Below, piece by piece: positions 7,372 through 13,918 of a stretch of 18,250 bases of DNA. This stretch comes from Pyrodictium sp. Lineage in GTDB: Archaea > Thermoproteota > Thermoprotei_A > Sulfolobales > Pyrodictiaceae. Within the stretch, counting starts at the first letter, position 1, and each line of letters begins with the position of its first letter. The DNA lies in NCBI GenBank assembly GCA_015662475.1, contig DQUB01000100.1:1-18250 (forward strand), written 5' to 3'. Made by a program: the position numbers and the translations under genes. The notes under the pieces were generated by a model. The model did not search any database. It worked only from the letters and a program-made list of their open reading frames with translations, and was not told where the DNA came from.

Positions 7372-9030
7372 ATGAAAAGAAGCATAAATCTGTATGTGTC
7401 ACACTGGCTTTGTACTAGTCATTGCGAGGCTTGTGGAAGTTTGGAGGCAGGGCTCGAAAGATTCTACTATCGTTTTACTGTGGGGTTGCCTAAGCATATT
7501 AGCGTACCCATAACAATTGTCCTACTTGGCATTCTATTGCTTCTATGGCTTTTTGACCGCAAAATAGATGTTCTACTATCGTGTAGTGCCTACATTCTCA
7601 CATTGCTTGTTCTCCGGAAATGTTCAGATGCCAAAATTGCAAATTTGAGGCGATTGCTGTGGTTTTTAGCGGTTGCCGTTATAGGTAGTGTTACAGCTTT
7701 CCTTTTCGGTTTTGATCCTGTAAAGGTTATGAGTGTGGTATCGATATTGCCTCTCTTTGCCTGTCTGGGGTTTAGTGGTTCGCCTATATGTCTTCTAGCA
7801 TGTAGTGCCATATTTCCACTCTATCTCGCAGACGAGATCTATGCGATGGCCTATTTGGTCGGCTTGGCAATTGTAGGTTTAGGTTTTCTTTCAGCATTAT
7901 CTGTCTTTGGTCGTACTATGAAACCTTTTCATATAGCTGTGGCACATGTTAGAGCTTGGTTAGCAGACGATTACCATCTTATAGAAGATCTTTTCTCTTG
8001 TGAAAAGAAAAGGACTTTTAGTCACATAGTCGCATATCGGTTTGCTGACGGATCCTGTCTAAGCATTGTTGTTCCTGGCGTACATTTTGGCCCTTTTAGA
8101 AATGCTGGAAGTAGTAGATTGCCTTATGAAATTGAAGAGAAATGTAGTAATAGCGTAGTAGTTTTACATGGCGTGTTGGATCATAGCTATAACGTGTCAA
8201 AGGTTGAGGATTCAAAGAAATATGCGCAGTTGATTGCTGATGCTATCTCTCGTGCTTGTAAGTCTGCAAAGAGTATGCATGGCATCAAATCTGTTATGGT
8301 GCGAGAAGAGAGACTTGGTGAGCTTAGAATCATGTCTATTCCTTCTATTCTGCCAGTCTTGATAGTGGATAGGCCAGGTTTAGGTATAGACGATGTTGTT
8401 GTATGGAGTGACGGAGTTAGATATCCCTTGGTAGATGCACATAACGAGATCGTTGTTGATTGGAAGGGGCTTTGGTCAGCAAAACGTCTGGGGAGAGACA
8501 TTGTGAAGCTCTACGCTAACCTACAAACTTGCAACAATTTACGCATGACACTCGTACAGAGACATGTAAGTGAAAGTGAGGCTCGTAGACTAGGGCTTTG
8601 CAAACCCCAGTTGAAGCTACTCTATATTAGCTGTGATGGGGATGAATGGGCATATCTTGTTGTACCATCTAACAATGCACGATCTGGAGCAAGAGAACGT
8701 GTAGAAAAAATCCTATTGTCAAAAGGTGTTAAAGGAACATTGTTGACCATAGATGATCATGTGTGTGCAGGATTAGAGCCTGGTGTACCTACAAGAGAGT
8801 TTACTTATGATGAAAGCCTAAAAGATGTTTTAAAAGAGTTGGTGGAAGAGGCAAAAAAGAAGGCAAAACTTGTAACTGGTGTAAGCTATGAAGTTGTTGA
8901 GGAAGATGTTGTGGTTTGGGGTAAATGCTACAATCAATTGATCAACTACATGCGTAGAGGTAGAATAGCAGTAGCAACCTTCTTAACTAGCTTAATAGTG
9001 GGAATTGTGTTAGGTCTGGTCTGGCCCTAG
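7372..9030 (+). CDS. DUF2070 family membrane protein
   Basis: A 552-aa protein of the archaeal DUF2070 family, whose function is unknown. Residues 45-62, 68-82, 96-113, 118-150 and 158-180 are hydrophobic, a soluble domain follows (about 185-520), and a last membrane helix lies at about 532-551. The soluble part has the family's conserved polar motifs: VPGVHFGPFRNAG (H238), LHGVLDHSYN (H266, D270, H271), VDAHNE (D355, H357) and IDDH (D461, D462, H463). This set of His and Asp residues looks like a metal-dependent hydrolase site; that is my inference. The first 25 residues hold a CxxxCxxC pattern (C14, C18, C21) that I do not expect in this family. If the start were TTG 7441 instead, that segment would be lost. 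Confidence 0.85.
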   Translation: MKRSINLYVSHWLCTSHCEACGSLEAGLERFYYRFTVGLPKHISVPITIVLLGILLLLWLFDRKIDVLLSCSAYILTLLVLRKCSDAKIANLRRLLWFLAVAVIGSVTAFLFGFDPVKVMSVVSILPLFACLGFSGSPICLLACSAIFPLYLADEIYAMAYLVGLAIVGLGFLSALSVFGRTMKPFHIAVAHVRAWLADDYHLIEDLFSCEKKRTFSHIVAYRFADGSCLSIVVPGVHFGPFRNAGSSRLPYEIEEKCSNSVVVLHGVLDHSYNVSKVEDSKKYAQLIADAISRACKSAKSMHGIKSVMVREERLGELRIMSIPSILPVLIVDRPGLGIDDVVVWSDGVRYPLVDAHNEIVVDWKGLWSAKRLGRDIVKLYANLQTCNNLRMTLVQRHVSESEARRLGLCKPQLKLLYISCDGDEWAYLVVPSNNARSGARERVEKILLSKGVKGTLLTIDDHVCAGLEPGVPTREFTYDESLKDVLKELVEEAKKKAKLVTGVSYEVVEEDVVVWGKCYNQLINYMRRGRIAVATFLTSLIVGIVLGLVWP

Positions 9031-9117
9031 CCTCCTATATGTACGCTACCTGCGTTAACACATTGAGGGTAATACTTATGTAAACCCTTGTTAAATAACA
9101 TATTTTTGGTGGGGCAT

Positions 9118-9465
9118 ATGAGCCTCGAACTAAGTGTTGTCTATGAGGACAACGAGGTAGTTGTATTTAAGGCTCCACACGATGAAGAACTTGTAGAACT
9201 TGTACACAATTATATTAAGAAGAAGGGAAGACCAGTAACGTGGAAGGAGCTAAGAGAAGTGTTTGGTGGTATAGCAGGTGAAGATAGGCTTAGAAAAGCT
9301 CTGCATAAGTTGAGAGAAAGAGGATTATTGATAGAGGTTAGAGGTGGTATATACGCCACTATCGATATGCCAGGTGCAGAAAAGCTTTTAGAGTTGATGA
9401 AAAAGTTTAAGAAGTTGAAGAAAGAGCACATCGAAGCTGTTTTCGGCAGAATAGACACCAACTAG
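9118..9465 (+). CDS. Small winged-helix protein
   Basis: A 115-aa protein with an N-terminal strand-rich part (2-17) and then a probable winged helix at about 20-85: helices at 20-33, 38-47 and 51-65, and a wing near LLIEVRGGIYAT. The C-terminus (about 90-108) is a lysine-rich helix. It has no cysteines and no membrane segment, so it is probably a DNA- or RNA-binding protein. The ATG start has GGTGGGG just upstream; an in-frame TTG 30 bases earlier lacks such a site. Its TAG stop overlaps the stop of the convergent gene by three bases inside CTAG. Family name not recognised; related proteins appear to be common in crenarchaea. Confidence 0.75.
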   Translation: MSLELSVVYEDNEVVVFKAPHDEELVELVHNYIKKKGRPVTWKELREVFGGIAGEDRLRKALHKLRERGLLIEVRGGIYATIDMPGAEKLLELMKKFKKLKKEHIEAVFGRIDTN

Positions 9466-10028
9466 CTACCTTGAACAGATGCTTCCTCAAACATTTTTTC
9501 AAGGATATCAATTATCTTCTTATTCTTGCGTGCAAGCAGTGCAAGTGCTGATGCTGATAAGCAGCTTAGGTAAGCGTGTATAGGCATAACGAGTTTCAAA
9601 GGTAGACCAAGTGCATACCCTTCGATAACACCGACAACGCTAGCTACTCCTGTAAAGAGGTGAGCGTAAATATCGAAATCAGAGCTAAGCCCTTCTAAGA
9701 ACATTTTGATTAAATCGGCTATCTCGTGTTCAACGTCTCTGATACTTGCAGCCAATTCTACCCCATCTTCAGTAAGTGTTACTTCGTCGCCACGACGTTC
9801 TAGTAGTCCGAGTTCTTCTAGATAGTCTGCAACTTTCTCTAACTCAGTACATTTGATGTGTAGTGCTTCACATTCCAGCATGATATCGTTTAGCTTTTTC
9901 GGTTTATTAGTTAGTGAGCGTAGGAGCATAACGAGGCTTCTAGCGTATGGCGATAAGACTAGCAAACTATATCTTACAGCCTGTTCTAGTATCAATTCTA
10001 CATTAACGTCTTTACTGTTCACGGTCAA
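9462..10028 (-). CDS. Winged-helix protein with hydrophobic C-terminal region
   Basis: Residues about 25-95 (188-aa form) look like a winged helix ending in LGLLERRGDEVTLTEDG, a typical recognition-helix and wing arrangement. A helix follows, then a long hydrophobic stretch (about 127-166, from ASVVGVIEGYALG to ALALLARK) that could be one or two membrane passes or a dimerisation core. I chose TTG 10028 because GGTGGAG lies eight bases upstream at 10037-10043. The frame also has ATG at 10100 and 10145, but the first abuts and the second overlaps the start of the divergent gene, and neither has a ribosome site. It is probably a transcriptional regulator, possibly membrane-associated. Target unknown; the divergent small gene is an obvious candidate. 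Confidence 0.75.
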   Translation of the reverse strand: MTVNSKDVNVELILEQAVRYSLLVLSPYARSLVMLLRSLTNKPKKLNDIMLECEALHIKCTELEKVADYLEELGLLERRGDEVTLTEDGVELAASIRDVEHEIADLIKMFLEGLSSDFDIYAHLFTGVASVVGVIEGYALGLPLKLVMPIHAYLSCLSASALALLARKNKKIIDILEKMFEEASVQGS

Positions 10029-10100
10029 TCTGTAGACTCCACCAATCTTTTTAGAGAATAGGAGAGAAGCTAGATTAAGTATGCGGTGGGTGGTCGGCAT

Positions 10101-10295
10101 ATGTCGCAACAGAAAGAGTCGATATGGGCTATTGCAAAGCCGCATAAACCTGAAAAGGCATGGGTGAAGATAGAGGGTGACATTGCGATAATAAAGCTGG
10201 AGAGCGGGGGAATAGCTGTGGTGCCTAAAACAGAGATTTGCAAGCTAGCTGAAAGATTCAATCTTGTCTATGAAAACTACAGTTGTAAGAAGTAG
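10101..10295 (+). CDS. Hypothetical 64-aa protein
   Basis: Not recognised. The protein (64 aa from ATG 10101) has an N-terminal segment rich in Trp, Pro and Lys, then alternating strands (VKIEGDIAIIKLESGGIAVV) that suggest a small beta barrel or hairpin, and a short helix near residues 43-53. It has two cysteines and no membrane helix. GGTGGGTGG ends seven bases before the ATG, which decides this start over the GTG at 10086 lying inside that site. It is divergent from the winged-helix gene across about 72 bp and ends three bases before the GC-rich structured RNA segment. Confidence 0.6.
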   Translation: MSQQKESIWAIAKPHKPEKAWVKIEGDIAIIKLESGGIAVVPKTEICKLAERFNLVYENYSCKK

Positions 10296-10298
10296 AAA

Positions 10299-10430
10299 GG
10301 GGTGTCCATGCCCGACGCGCGGCCTAGGCTCATCCCAGGTTCCGCCTTGCGGCGGTGTCGCCCGGCCAAATATGTGTAGTGTTAACATCGGGTTATTATT
10401 GAGTTTCAGTTTTTCTCAGCCCACACCCCC
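10299..10430 (-). ncRNA. Candidate structured non-coding RNA, class unknown
   Basis: This segment contains the most GC-rich block I saw: about 52 of 69 bases in 10299-10367, against a background near 42%. It is bounded by GGGGTGT (10299-10305) and its complement ACACCCC (10423-10429). An inner helix pairs 10311-10317 with 10386-10392 (7 bp). Two hairpins lie inside: 10342-10355 (5 bp, four-base loop) and 10323-10339 (6 bp, five-base loop). A third pairs 10400-10403 with 10415-10418. On the minus strand the inner helix and the second hairpin are complete with one G-U each, where the plus strand has a C-A mismatch. The minus strand also gives a GCAA (GNRA) tetraloop. I found no tRNA, 5S, SRP, RNase P or C/D-box signatures. 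No promoter fits the 5' end well. Confidence 0.45.
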
Positions 10431-10435
10431 ACCTT

Positions 10436-10443
10436 CTATAAAG
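10436..10443 (+). promoter_or_regulatory. TATA box for the small-gene cluster at 10463
   Basis: CTATAAAG is centred about 24 bp before the ATG at 10463, predicting a leaderless or nearly leaderless transcript. Read on the minus strand the same bases give CTTTATA, but that would place a start near 10414, inside the structured RNA segment, so the plus orientation fits better. Confidence 0.45.
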
Positions 10444-10462
10444 TATGTAGGTAGGGGTTGCT

Positions 10463-10726
10463 ATGAGACTCTACCTGGTAGTCGATATTGGGCATCGTGC
10501 GGATATCGAGAAGGTAGTTGAATTTGCAGAGTTGCTTCGAGAGCTTGGATTTGAAGTATCGCTGTATGTGAATTTTAAGCCGATGATAAGAGGTGCTAGG
10601 TTGTCGCTAAATGGTGTTGTGCTTGATGAAGTGTTAGATTTTGATAAGGATGAATCAATACTTGAGGTTGTTGAAGGAATACTATCAATATACAATGTTT
10701 CCAATGGACTTGAAGTGGCAGCTTGA
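10463..10726 (+). CDS. Hypothetical 87-aa alpha/beta protein
   Basis: Not recognised. It starts with a strand (RLYLVVDIG), then a helix (HRADIEKVVEFAELLRELG), a second strand (FEVSLYVNF), a turn region with LSLNGVVLDEVLDF, and a C-terminal helix (ESILEVVEGILSIY). This beta-alpha-beta-beta-alpha order is compatible with a small thioredoxin-like or ferredoxin-like fold, but there is no CxxC and no cysteine. The ATG start has GGTAGGGG just upstream and a TATA box at leaderless distance. It is the first of four plus-strand small genes that may form one operon. The reading frame has the neighbours' codon style, so I regard it as real. Confidence 0.62.
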   Translation: MRLYLVVDIGHRADIEKVVEFAELLRELGFEVSLYVNFKPMIRGARLSLNGVVLDEVLDFDKDESILEVVEGILSIYNVSNGLEVAA

Positions 10727-10791
10727 AGCCTGGTATGAGCGTTTATGGGTAAGCTTATCGGTAACCACACCTACTATCAGTATGGGGGATC

Positions 10792-11121
10792 ATGGCAATT
10801 AAGCAGGTTTCAGATTACTCTGAGTTTCTACCTCCTGATGTGCTAGAGGAAGTAATGCAGGCGGAGGCTGAGATCAGACAGCAGAAGAGACGAAAACACA
10901 AGCCTTATCCAACCTCTAGAGAACTAGCTGAAGTGATAAAAGATGCAGTAGCAACTTTTAAAGGACATCCCGACGAGTTCCCTGACTACGTCTATAAACT
11001 GTTAGAGCAAAGGGGATATAGTACAAGATTTGTTACTATAAAACGCATCTGGGCAATGTATGAGAAGCTTGTGCGTAAGAAGATCATTAGCGATCGCTTA
11101 GGTGTTATTGTCGAATCGTGA
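10792..11121 (+). CDS. Hypothetical 109-aa helical protein
   Basis: Not recognised. It is predicted to be nearly all helical, with an acidic N-terminal helix (about 13-30), a basic patch (QQKRRKHKPYP), and helices at about 42-55, 62-72, 78-97 and 97-104. The sequence from PTSRELAEVIKDAV onward, including RFVTIKRIWAMYEKLVRKKII, could be a helix-turn-helix nucleic-acid-binding unit; this is inference from pattern. It has no cysteine and no membrane segment. The ATG start has GGGGGA closely upstream. It ends 18 bp before the next gene, so the two are probably co-transcribed. Confidence 0.65.
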   Translation: MAIKQVSDYSEFLPPDVLEEVMQAEAEIRQQKRRKHKPYPTSRELAEVIKDAVATFKGHPDEFPDYVYKLLEQRGYSTRFVTIKRIWAMYEKLVRKKIISDRLGVIVES

Positions 11122-11139
11122 GTATGAGGTGTTATAGGT

Positions 11140-11556
11140 ATGGCACCAGTATACCTTAAGCATGGTGGTGTGTGGCTTAGGATTAAAGAAGTGTACAGTG
11201 TATACACTTCGTCGAAACGGCGGAAAAAGTCTAGAACTACAAGCTCACAACAAAGCCTTGTTGCTGAGATGGTAGAGAAACCGGAAACTAACGGGTTGCG
11301 CTATGTAGAATCAATGATCATATCATCGTCCAAGATAAGCAGGTTCATAGCGAGATTACATTTGGCGGCACCACGGGTTGTTGCTGTTGTTGAACCCTAT
11401 GGCGACGATTATATAGTCAAGTTTTATGGTAAGACTAAGCAAGATGCACTTGAAGCTAAGAAATTGGGAGAGCGAATAGCAAGAGAATTACAGGTACGTG
11501 GTAGCACTGTAGAGGAGGAAGAGGAAGCTGAGGCTGAAGAAGTTGAAGAAGAGTGA
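11140..11556 (+). CDS. Hypothetical 138-aa protein with acidic tail
   Basis: Not recognised. Residues 1-25 form short strands (APVYLKHGGVWLRIKEVYSV) followed by a basic, Ser/Thr-rich linker (SSKRRKKSRTTSSQQS). A folded part at about 50-118 has a helix (SKISRFIARLHLA), two strands (RVVAVVEPYGDDYIVKFYG) and a helix (KQDALEAKKLGERIARELQ). The last 15 residues are almost all Glu with some Ala and Val. Having both a basic linker and an acidic tail suggests interaction with nucleic acid or a basic protein partner. The ATG start has GAGGTG about ten bases upstream. Its 3' end overlaps the next gene by 14 bp. Confidence 0.68.
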   Translation: MAPVYLKHGGVWLRIKEVYSVYTSSKRRKKSRTTSSQQSLVAEMVEKPETNGLRYVESMIISSSKISRFIARLHLAAPRVVAVVEPYGDDYIVKFYGKTKQDALEAKKLGERIARELQVRGSTVEEEEEAEAEEVEEE

Positions 11557-11905
11557 ATTTTTATGCAGAATTTGTGGTGCACCTGCAAACCACAAGTGTA
11601 GGTTATGTGGTTTCCACTTCTGCAACCAGCATATTGATAGTAGAGGTGTTTGCATACTTTGTAGTGAGGCATTGTGCAGACTTTGTAGTAGATACTATGC
11701 AGTCTCAAGCTGTCCAGTATGTGGTAGAATCGTTTGTGACCAGTGTAGTATCCAAATAACACCGGTTGTTAGAGTTTGCAAAGAATGCTATAATCGGTTG
11801 GGAAAGCCGCGTGAGTGGCCACCTAGAGAGCTTATTGAAAAATCTAGTGAGTATAGGTTGAAGCTGGGTAGACTAGTTATGGAGGTTTTATATCAGCGAA
11901 GTTAA
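11543..11905 (+). CDS. Cysteine-rich zinc-binding protein (B-box/treble-clef-like)
   Basis: A 120-aa protein whose first 82 residues are packed with metal ligands: C8/C11, C19/C22, C27 with H30, C37/C40, C45/C48, C57/C60, C65/C68 and C79/C82. The arrangement, including FHFCNQHID, is like B-box, AN1 or treble-clef fingers and could bind three to four zinc ions. The C-terminus (90-120) is a helix with charged residues. It probably acts as an adaptor or in nucleic-acid or protein binding. No ATG lies in frame before the first cysteine pair; TTG 11543 is the best start and overlaps the previous gene by 14 bp, implying translational coupling. Precise family not identified. Confidence 0.75.
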   Translation: MKKSEFLCRICGAPANHKCRLCGFHFCNQHIDSRGVCILCSEALCRLCSRYYAVSSCPVCGRIVCDQCSIQITPVVRVCKECYNRLGKPREWPPRELIEKSSEYRLKLGRLVMEVLYQRS

Positions 11906-11924
11906 GCGCAAATCATCGGCTTGC

Positions 11925-12218
11925 TCATAAGAGGCTCCGCTCATCATCTCGTCTAATACGCTTGTTAAGGTAGAGCTTCAATTCTTCTATTAGGTAGCCG
12001 GGTTCTCCAGGTACTCCAGCTACAACAATCTCGTTCTTTTCATCTACTATGAGAGGGTGTTCTTGCGTTTCTCGATGTTCTTCAACAACATCCAATTCTA
12101 TATTGTACTCGTTTTCTATTATGTCTTTTACTTCTTCAAGCCATGAACGTAGAGTGTAAAACCAGTAATCATCTTTACGACCTACAATCTTGAGTTTTAC
12201 TTTTTCTTTTCTAGCCAT
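11925..12218 (-). CDS. Small thioredoxin-fold-like protein lacking CxxC
   Basis: A 97-aa cysteine-free protein with the order strand (KVKLKIVG), helix (WFYTLRSWLEEVKDIIENEY), strand (IELDVVEEH), strand after a Pro (HPLIVDEKNEIVVAG) and helix (GYLIEELKLYLNKRI). This resembles a thioredoxin fold in which the active-site CxxC has been lost and the loop before the HPLIV strand supplies the cis-Pro-like turn. The fold is inferred from pattern, and I know no function for it. The ATG start lies inside the 3' end of the radical SAM gene (22 bp overlap), so the two are co-transcribed and probably translationally coupled. It converges with the zinc-protein gene, the stops being about 20 bp apart. Confidence 0.68.
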   Translation of the reverse strand: MARKEKVKLKIVGRKDDYWFYTLRSWLEEVKDIIENEYNIELDVVEEHRETQEHPLIVDEKNEIVVAGVPGEPGYLIEELKLYLNKRIRRDDERSLL

Positions 12219-13135
12219 GATAGCAGCCCCCCTCTCTTTCTAGGCCTCATTCTACGAGCTATTAGATGCGAACCATCACATGATGGTGCTGTTAGCATGT
12301 CTTTAAAACCTTCGCGGCATACGGCAAACTGAAGACCTAGCCGGGAAGCTTCTTGGCGCACAAGTTCTAGCATTTTGCGTCGCAAGTCTGTCCTAAGATA
12401 CCAGTATCCATACTGCCATTTGCCTTCGACCTTGTAAAGCCTGTAGTACTTTTCTTCGAGTTCAGGAAACATTGATACTAAACGGCGCAGATTATCGGGT
12501 CTAGCCTTATAGGTTGATGTAACAACAAAGCGTGCACCTGCACTTGCAATTGCCTCTAGTACGTTCCTAATACTTTCTCTATCATCGTTAAGGTATGGGA
12601 GTATGGGGTCTAAACGTACTCCTACAGGAACGTTGTTTGCAACAAGCTTTTCAATAGCTTTTACCCTTTCTTCGGGAGGTGGCGCACCTGGCTCTATCAG
12701 CTTTGCAAGGCTTTTGTCAAGTGTAGTAATTGTTATTGTTACAGCAGCATTCCCTCTAGAGAGTATGTCAACATCGCGTGCAACTAAGCTGCTCTTGGTA
12801 ACTATTAAGACTTTCAAACCATGAGCTATAAGTAGTTCTAGTATTTTACGTGTTAGTCTAAGTTCAGCTTCTTCTGGAGGATAGGGATCACTACTTGTTG
12901 ATAGGTCAATGTGATAGTTGGGATCTATGATGTGTTCTATATCGTATTTGAGGCGTTCGAGAGCTCGTTGTTTAGGTGTACTAGGCTTTCGACCAATGTA
13001 AGCTGTAGCATAGCAGTACAGGCAGAAGTGGGAACAGCCTGTGTAGGGTTGTAGAGAGTATTTTGGTGGACATGTGCATAGCGGGCTTTTCCAAGGATCA
13101 AAAACCCTTACTATTTTACCATCACGTAACCTCAT
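12197..13135 (-). CDS. Radical SAM protein, SplB-like (COG1533 type)
   Basis: A 312-aa radical S-adenosylmethionine enzyme. The cluster motif CxxxCxxC is at C34, C38 and C41 in YTGCSHFCLYCYA, the form used by spore-photoproduct-lyase-like proteins. The partial TIM barrel follows, with HIDLSTSSDPYPP (SAM-contacting region), LIVTKSS, TITITTLD, GVRLDPILPY and FVVTSTYK as successive strands. A further Cys pair sits at C20/C22 (LCTCPP), and C-terminal cysteines lie in VCREG and APSCDGSH. The last ten residues are basic. Archaeal members of this group have no established reaction, so I do not claim DNA repair. The ATG start is the first residue of the conserved MRLRDGKIVRVFDPWK region. It lies 11 bp after the hexuloisomerase gene. 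Confidence 0.9.
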   Translation of the reverse strand: MRLRDGKIVRVFDPWKSPLCTCPPKYSLQPYTGCSHFCLYCYATAYIGRKPSTPKQRALERLKYDIEHIIDPNYHIDLSTSSDPYPPEEAELRLTRKILELLIAHGLKVLIVTKSSLVARDVDILSRGNAAVTITITTLDKSLAKLIEPGAPPPEERVKAIEKLVANNVPVGVRLDPILPYLNDDRESIRNVLEAIASAGARFVVTSTYKARPDNLRRLVSMFPELEEKYYRLYKVEGKWQYGYWYLRTDLRRKMLELVRQEASRLGLQFAVCREGFKDMLTAPSCDGSHLIARRMRPRKRGGLLSWLEKKK

Positions 13136-13146
13136 ACTAGAACAGC

Positions 13147-13755
13147 CTATAGCTCTATGTTAGCGTGTCTAGCTCTAAGCTCATCTTCAGTCTTGCCGAG
13201 TCTATGCATAAGCTCCACAGTTACACCATCTAGAAACGCTAATGCTGTGTCTTCGAATAGCGTTCCAAGAGGTGCTAATGGCTCGTGTATGCCTAGTATC
13301 TGTCGAGCAAAATAGTCGAGTTCTGTATCAGCAATCTTTGTTCTGCCAGGTATCTCCACCACTATGTCAGCCAGCTTTCCTAGAGGACTGTCAGGATAAC
13401 TTGTTATTGCGATTACCTTGGCGCCAACCTTCTTAGCGGCTTCAGCAGCTGTCACAATTAGCTTTGTTCTACCAGAACCAGATATTGCTATGACAATGTC
13501 ATCTTTGCCAATGCTAGGAACAATGGTGTCACCTAAAACATAGACATTGTAGCCTAAATGCATTAATCTCATCGCAAAAGCACGGCCAACAAGACCGCTT
13601 CTTCCTGCACCCATCACTAGTATTTTTGTATTCTTCTTGTTATACACTTCAACTAAAAGGTTTATCATAGCCTCTACTTGTTCTTCTTTGAGTATCTTTG
13701 ATACCTTTAAGATGAAGTTTGCAATCTCATGCATTGTTCTGAGCACGTACTCCAA
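13147..13755 (-). CDS. 6-phospho-3-hexuloisomerase (SIS domain)
   Basis: Interconverts D-arabino-3-hexulose 6-phosphate and fructose 6-phosphate. With hexulose-phosphate synthase it lets archaea without an oxidative pentose phosphate pathway make ribulose 5-phosphate. The 202-aa length and motifs match Methanocaldococcus MJ1247: MGAGRSGLVGRAFAMRLMHLG (45-65) with the following H66, AISGSGRT, GTLFEDTALAFLD with E168, and a terminal RHANIEL. H66 and E168 are at the positions of the proposed catalytic His and Glu. The first in-frame codon is TTG 13755, with ATG seven codons later; the MJ1247 N-terminus supports the longer form. A TATA-like box at 13789-13797 fits it. It heads a minus-strand operon with the radical SAM gene. 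No synthase gene is visible here. Confidence 0.92.
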   Translation of the reverse strand: MEYVLRTMHEIANFILKVSKILKEEQVEAMINLLVEVYNKKNTKILVMGAGRSGLVGRAFAMRLMHLGYNVYVLGDTIVPSIGKDDIVIAISGSGRTKLIVTAAEAAKKVGAKVIAITSYPDSPLGKLADIVVEIPGRTKIADTELDYFARQILGIHEPLAPLGTLFEDTALAFLDGVTVELMHRLGKTEDELRARHANIEL

Positions 13756-13788
13756 AAGCTTCCCAAGGCGCCCTTAGTCTACAGAGGG

Positions 13789-13797
13789 TTAATTTAC
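13789..13797 (-). promoter_or_regulatory. TATA-like box of the hexuloisomerase operon
   Basis: GTAAATTAA on the minus strand is centred 38 bp before TTG 13755, predicting transcription start near 13767 and a leader of about ten bases. Confidence 0.35.
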
Positions 13798-13906
13798 TCT
13801 TCTCACTCTTCAATATCAACCATACATTGTTGTCATAAGGTAAGCATATTTCTGGGAGCAGGTATTAGAGTAGGTCGGGTGTAAAGCCTTTGTTGCCTAT
13901 GATGCT

Positions 13907-13914
13907 AAGGAGGT
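13907..13914 (+). promoter_or_regulatory. Strong ribosome binding site upstream of leucyl-tRNA synthetase
   Basis: AAGGAGGT, a full Shine-Dalgarno sequence, lies four bases before the in-frame ATA at 13919 and 82 bases before the first in-frame ATG at 13997. It is the main evidence that translation begins upstream of that ATG. Confidence 0.6.
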
Positions 13915-13918
13915 TAAC

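Noticed and set aside
8187..8501. 104-aa minus-strand open frame inside the DUF2070 gene
   Set aside because: Low-complexity Ser/Thr/Ile-rich shadow of a real gene.
10098..10103. CATATG read as two real back-to-back ATG starts
   Set aside because: The minus-strand ATG has no ribosome site, whereas TTG 10028 has GGTGGAG at ideal spacing.
10299..10430. tRNA, 5S rRNA, SRP RNA, RNase P RNA or C/D-box RNA
   Set aside because: No GGTTCRANNCC T-arm or cloverleaf, no 5S core, no SRP helix 8 motif, no GAGGAAAGUCC/ACAGAA RNase P core, and no RUGAUGA plus CUGA box pair in order.
10436..10443. CTTTATA on the minus strand as promoter of the structured RNA
   Set aside because: It would start transcription near 10414, inside the terminal helix; the same bases fit better as the plus-strand promoter of the 10463 gene.
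10264..10521. 85-aa plus-strand open frame across the GC-rich segment
   Set aside because: Starts inside the 64-aa gene and runs through the structured RNA into the next gene; the composition (Cys, Gly, Pro, Arg) simply reflects GC-rich structure.
10733..10770. Short palindrome TAAGCTTA in the spacer before 10792
   Set aside because: Only 8 bp with no partner copy; expected by chance.
12197..13135. Spore photoproduct lyase (DNA repair) as a specific function
   Set aside because: Only the family-level CxxxCxxC and barrel motifs are visible; archaeal COG1533 proteins are not shown to be photoproduct lyases.
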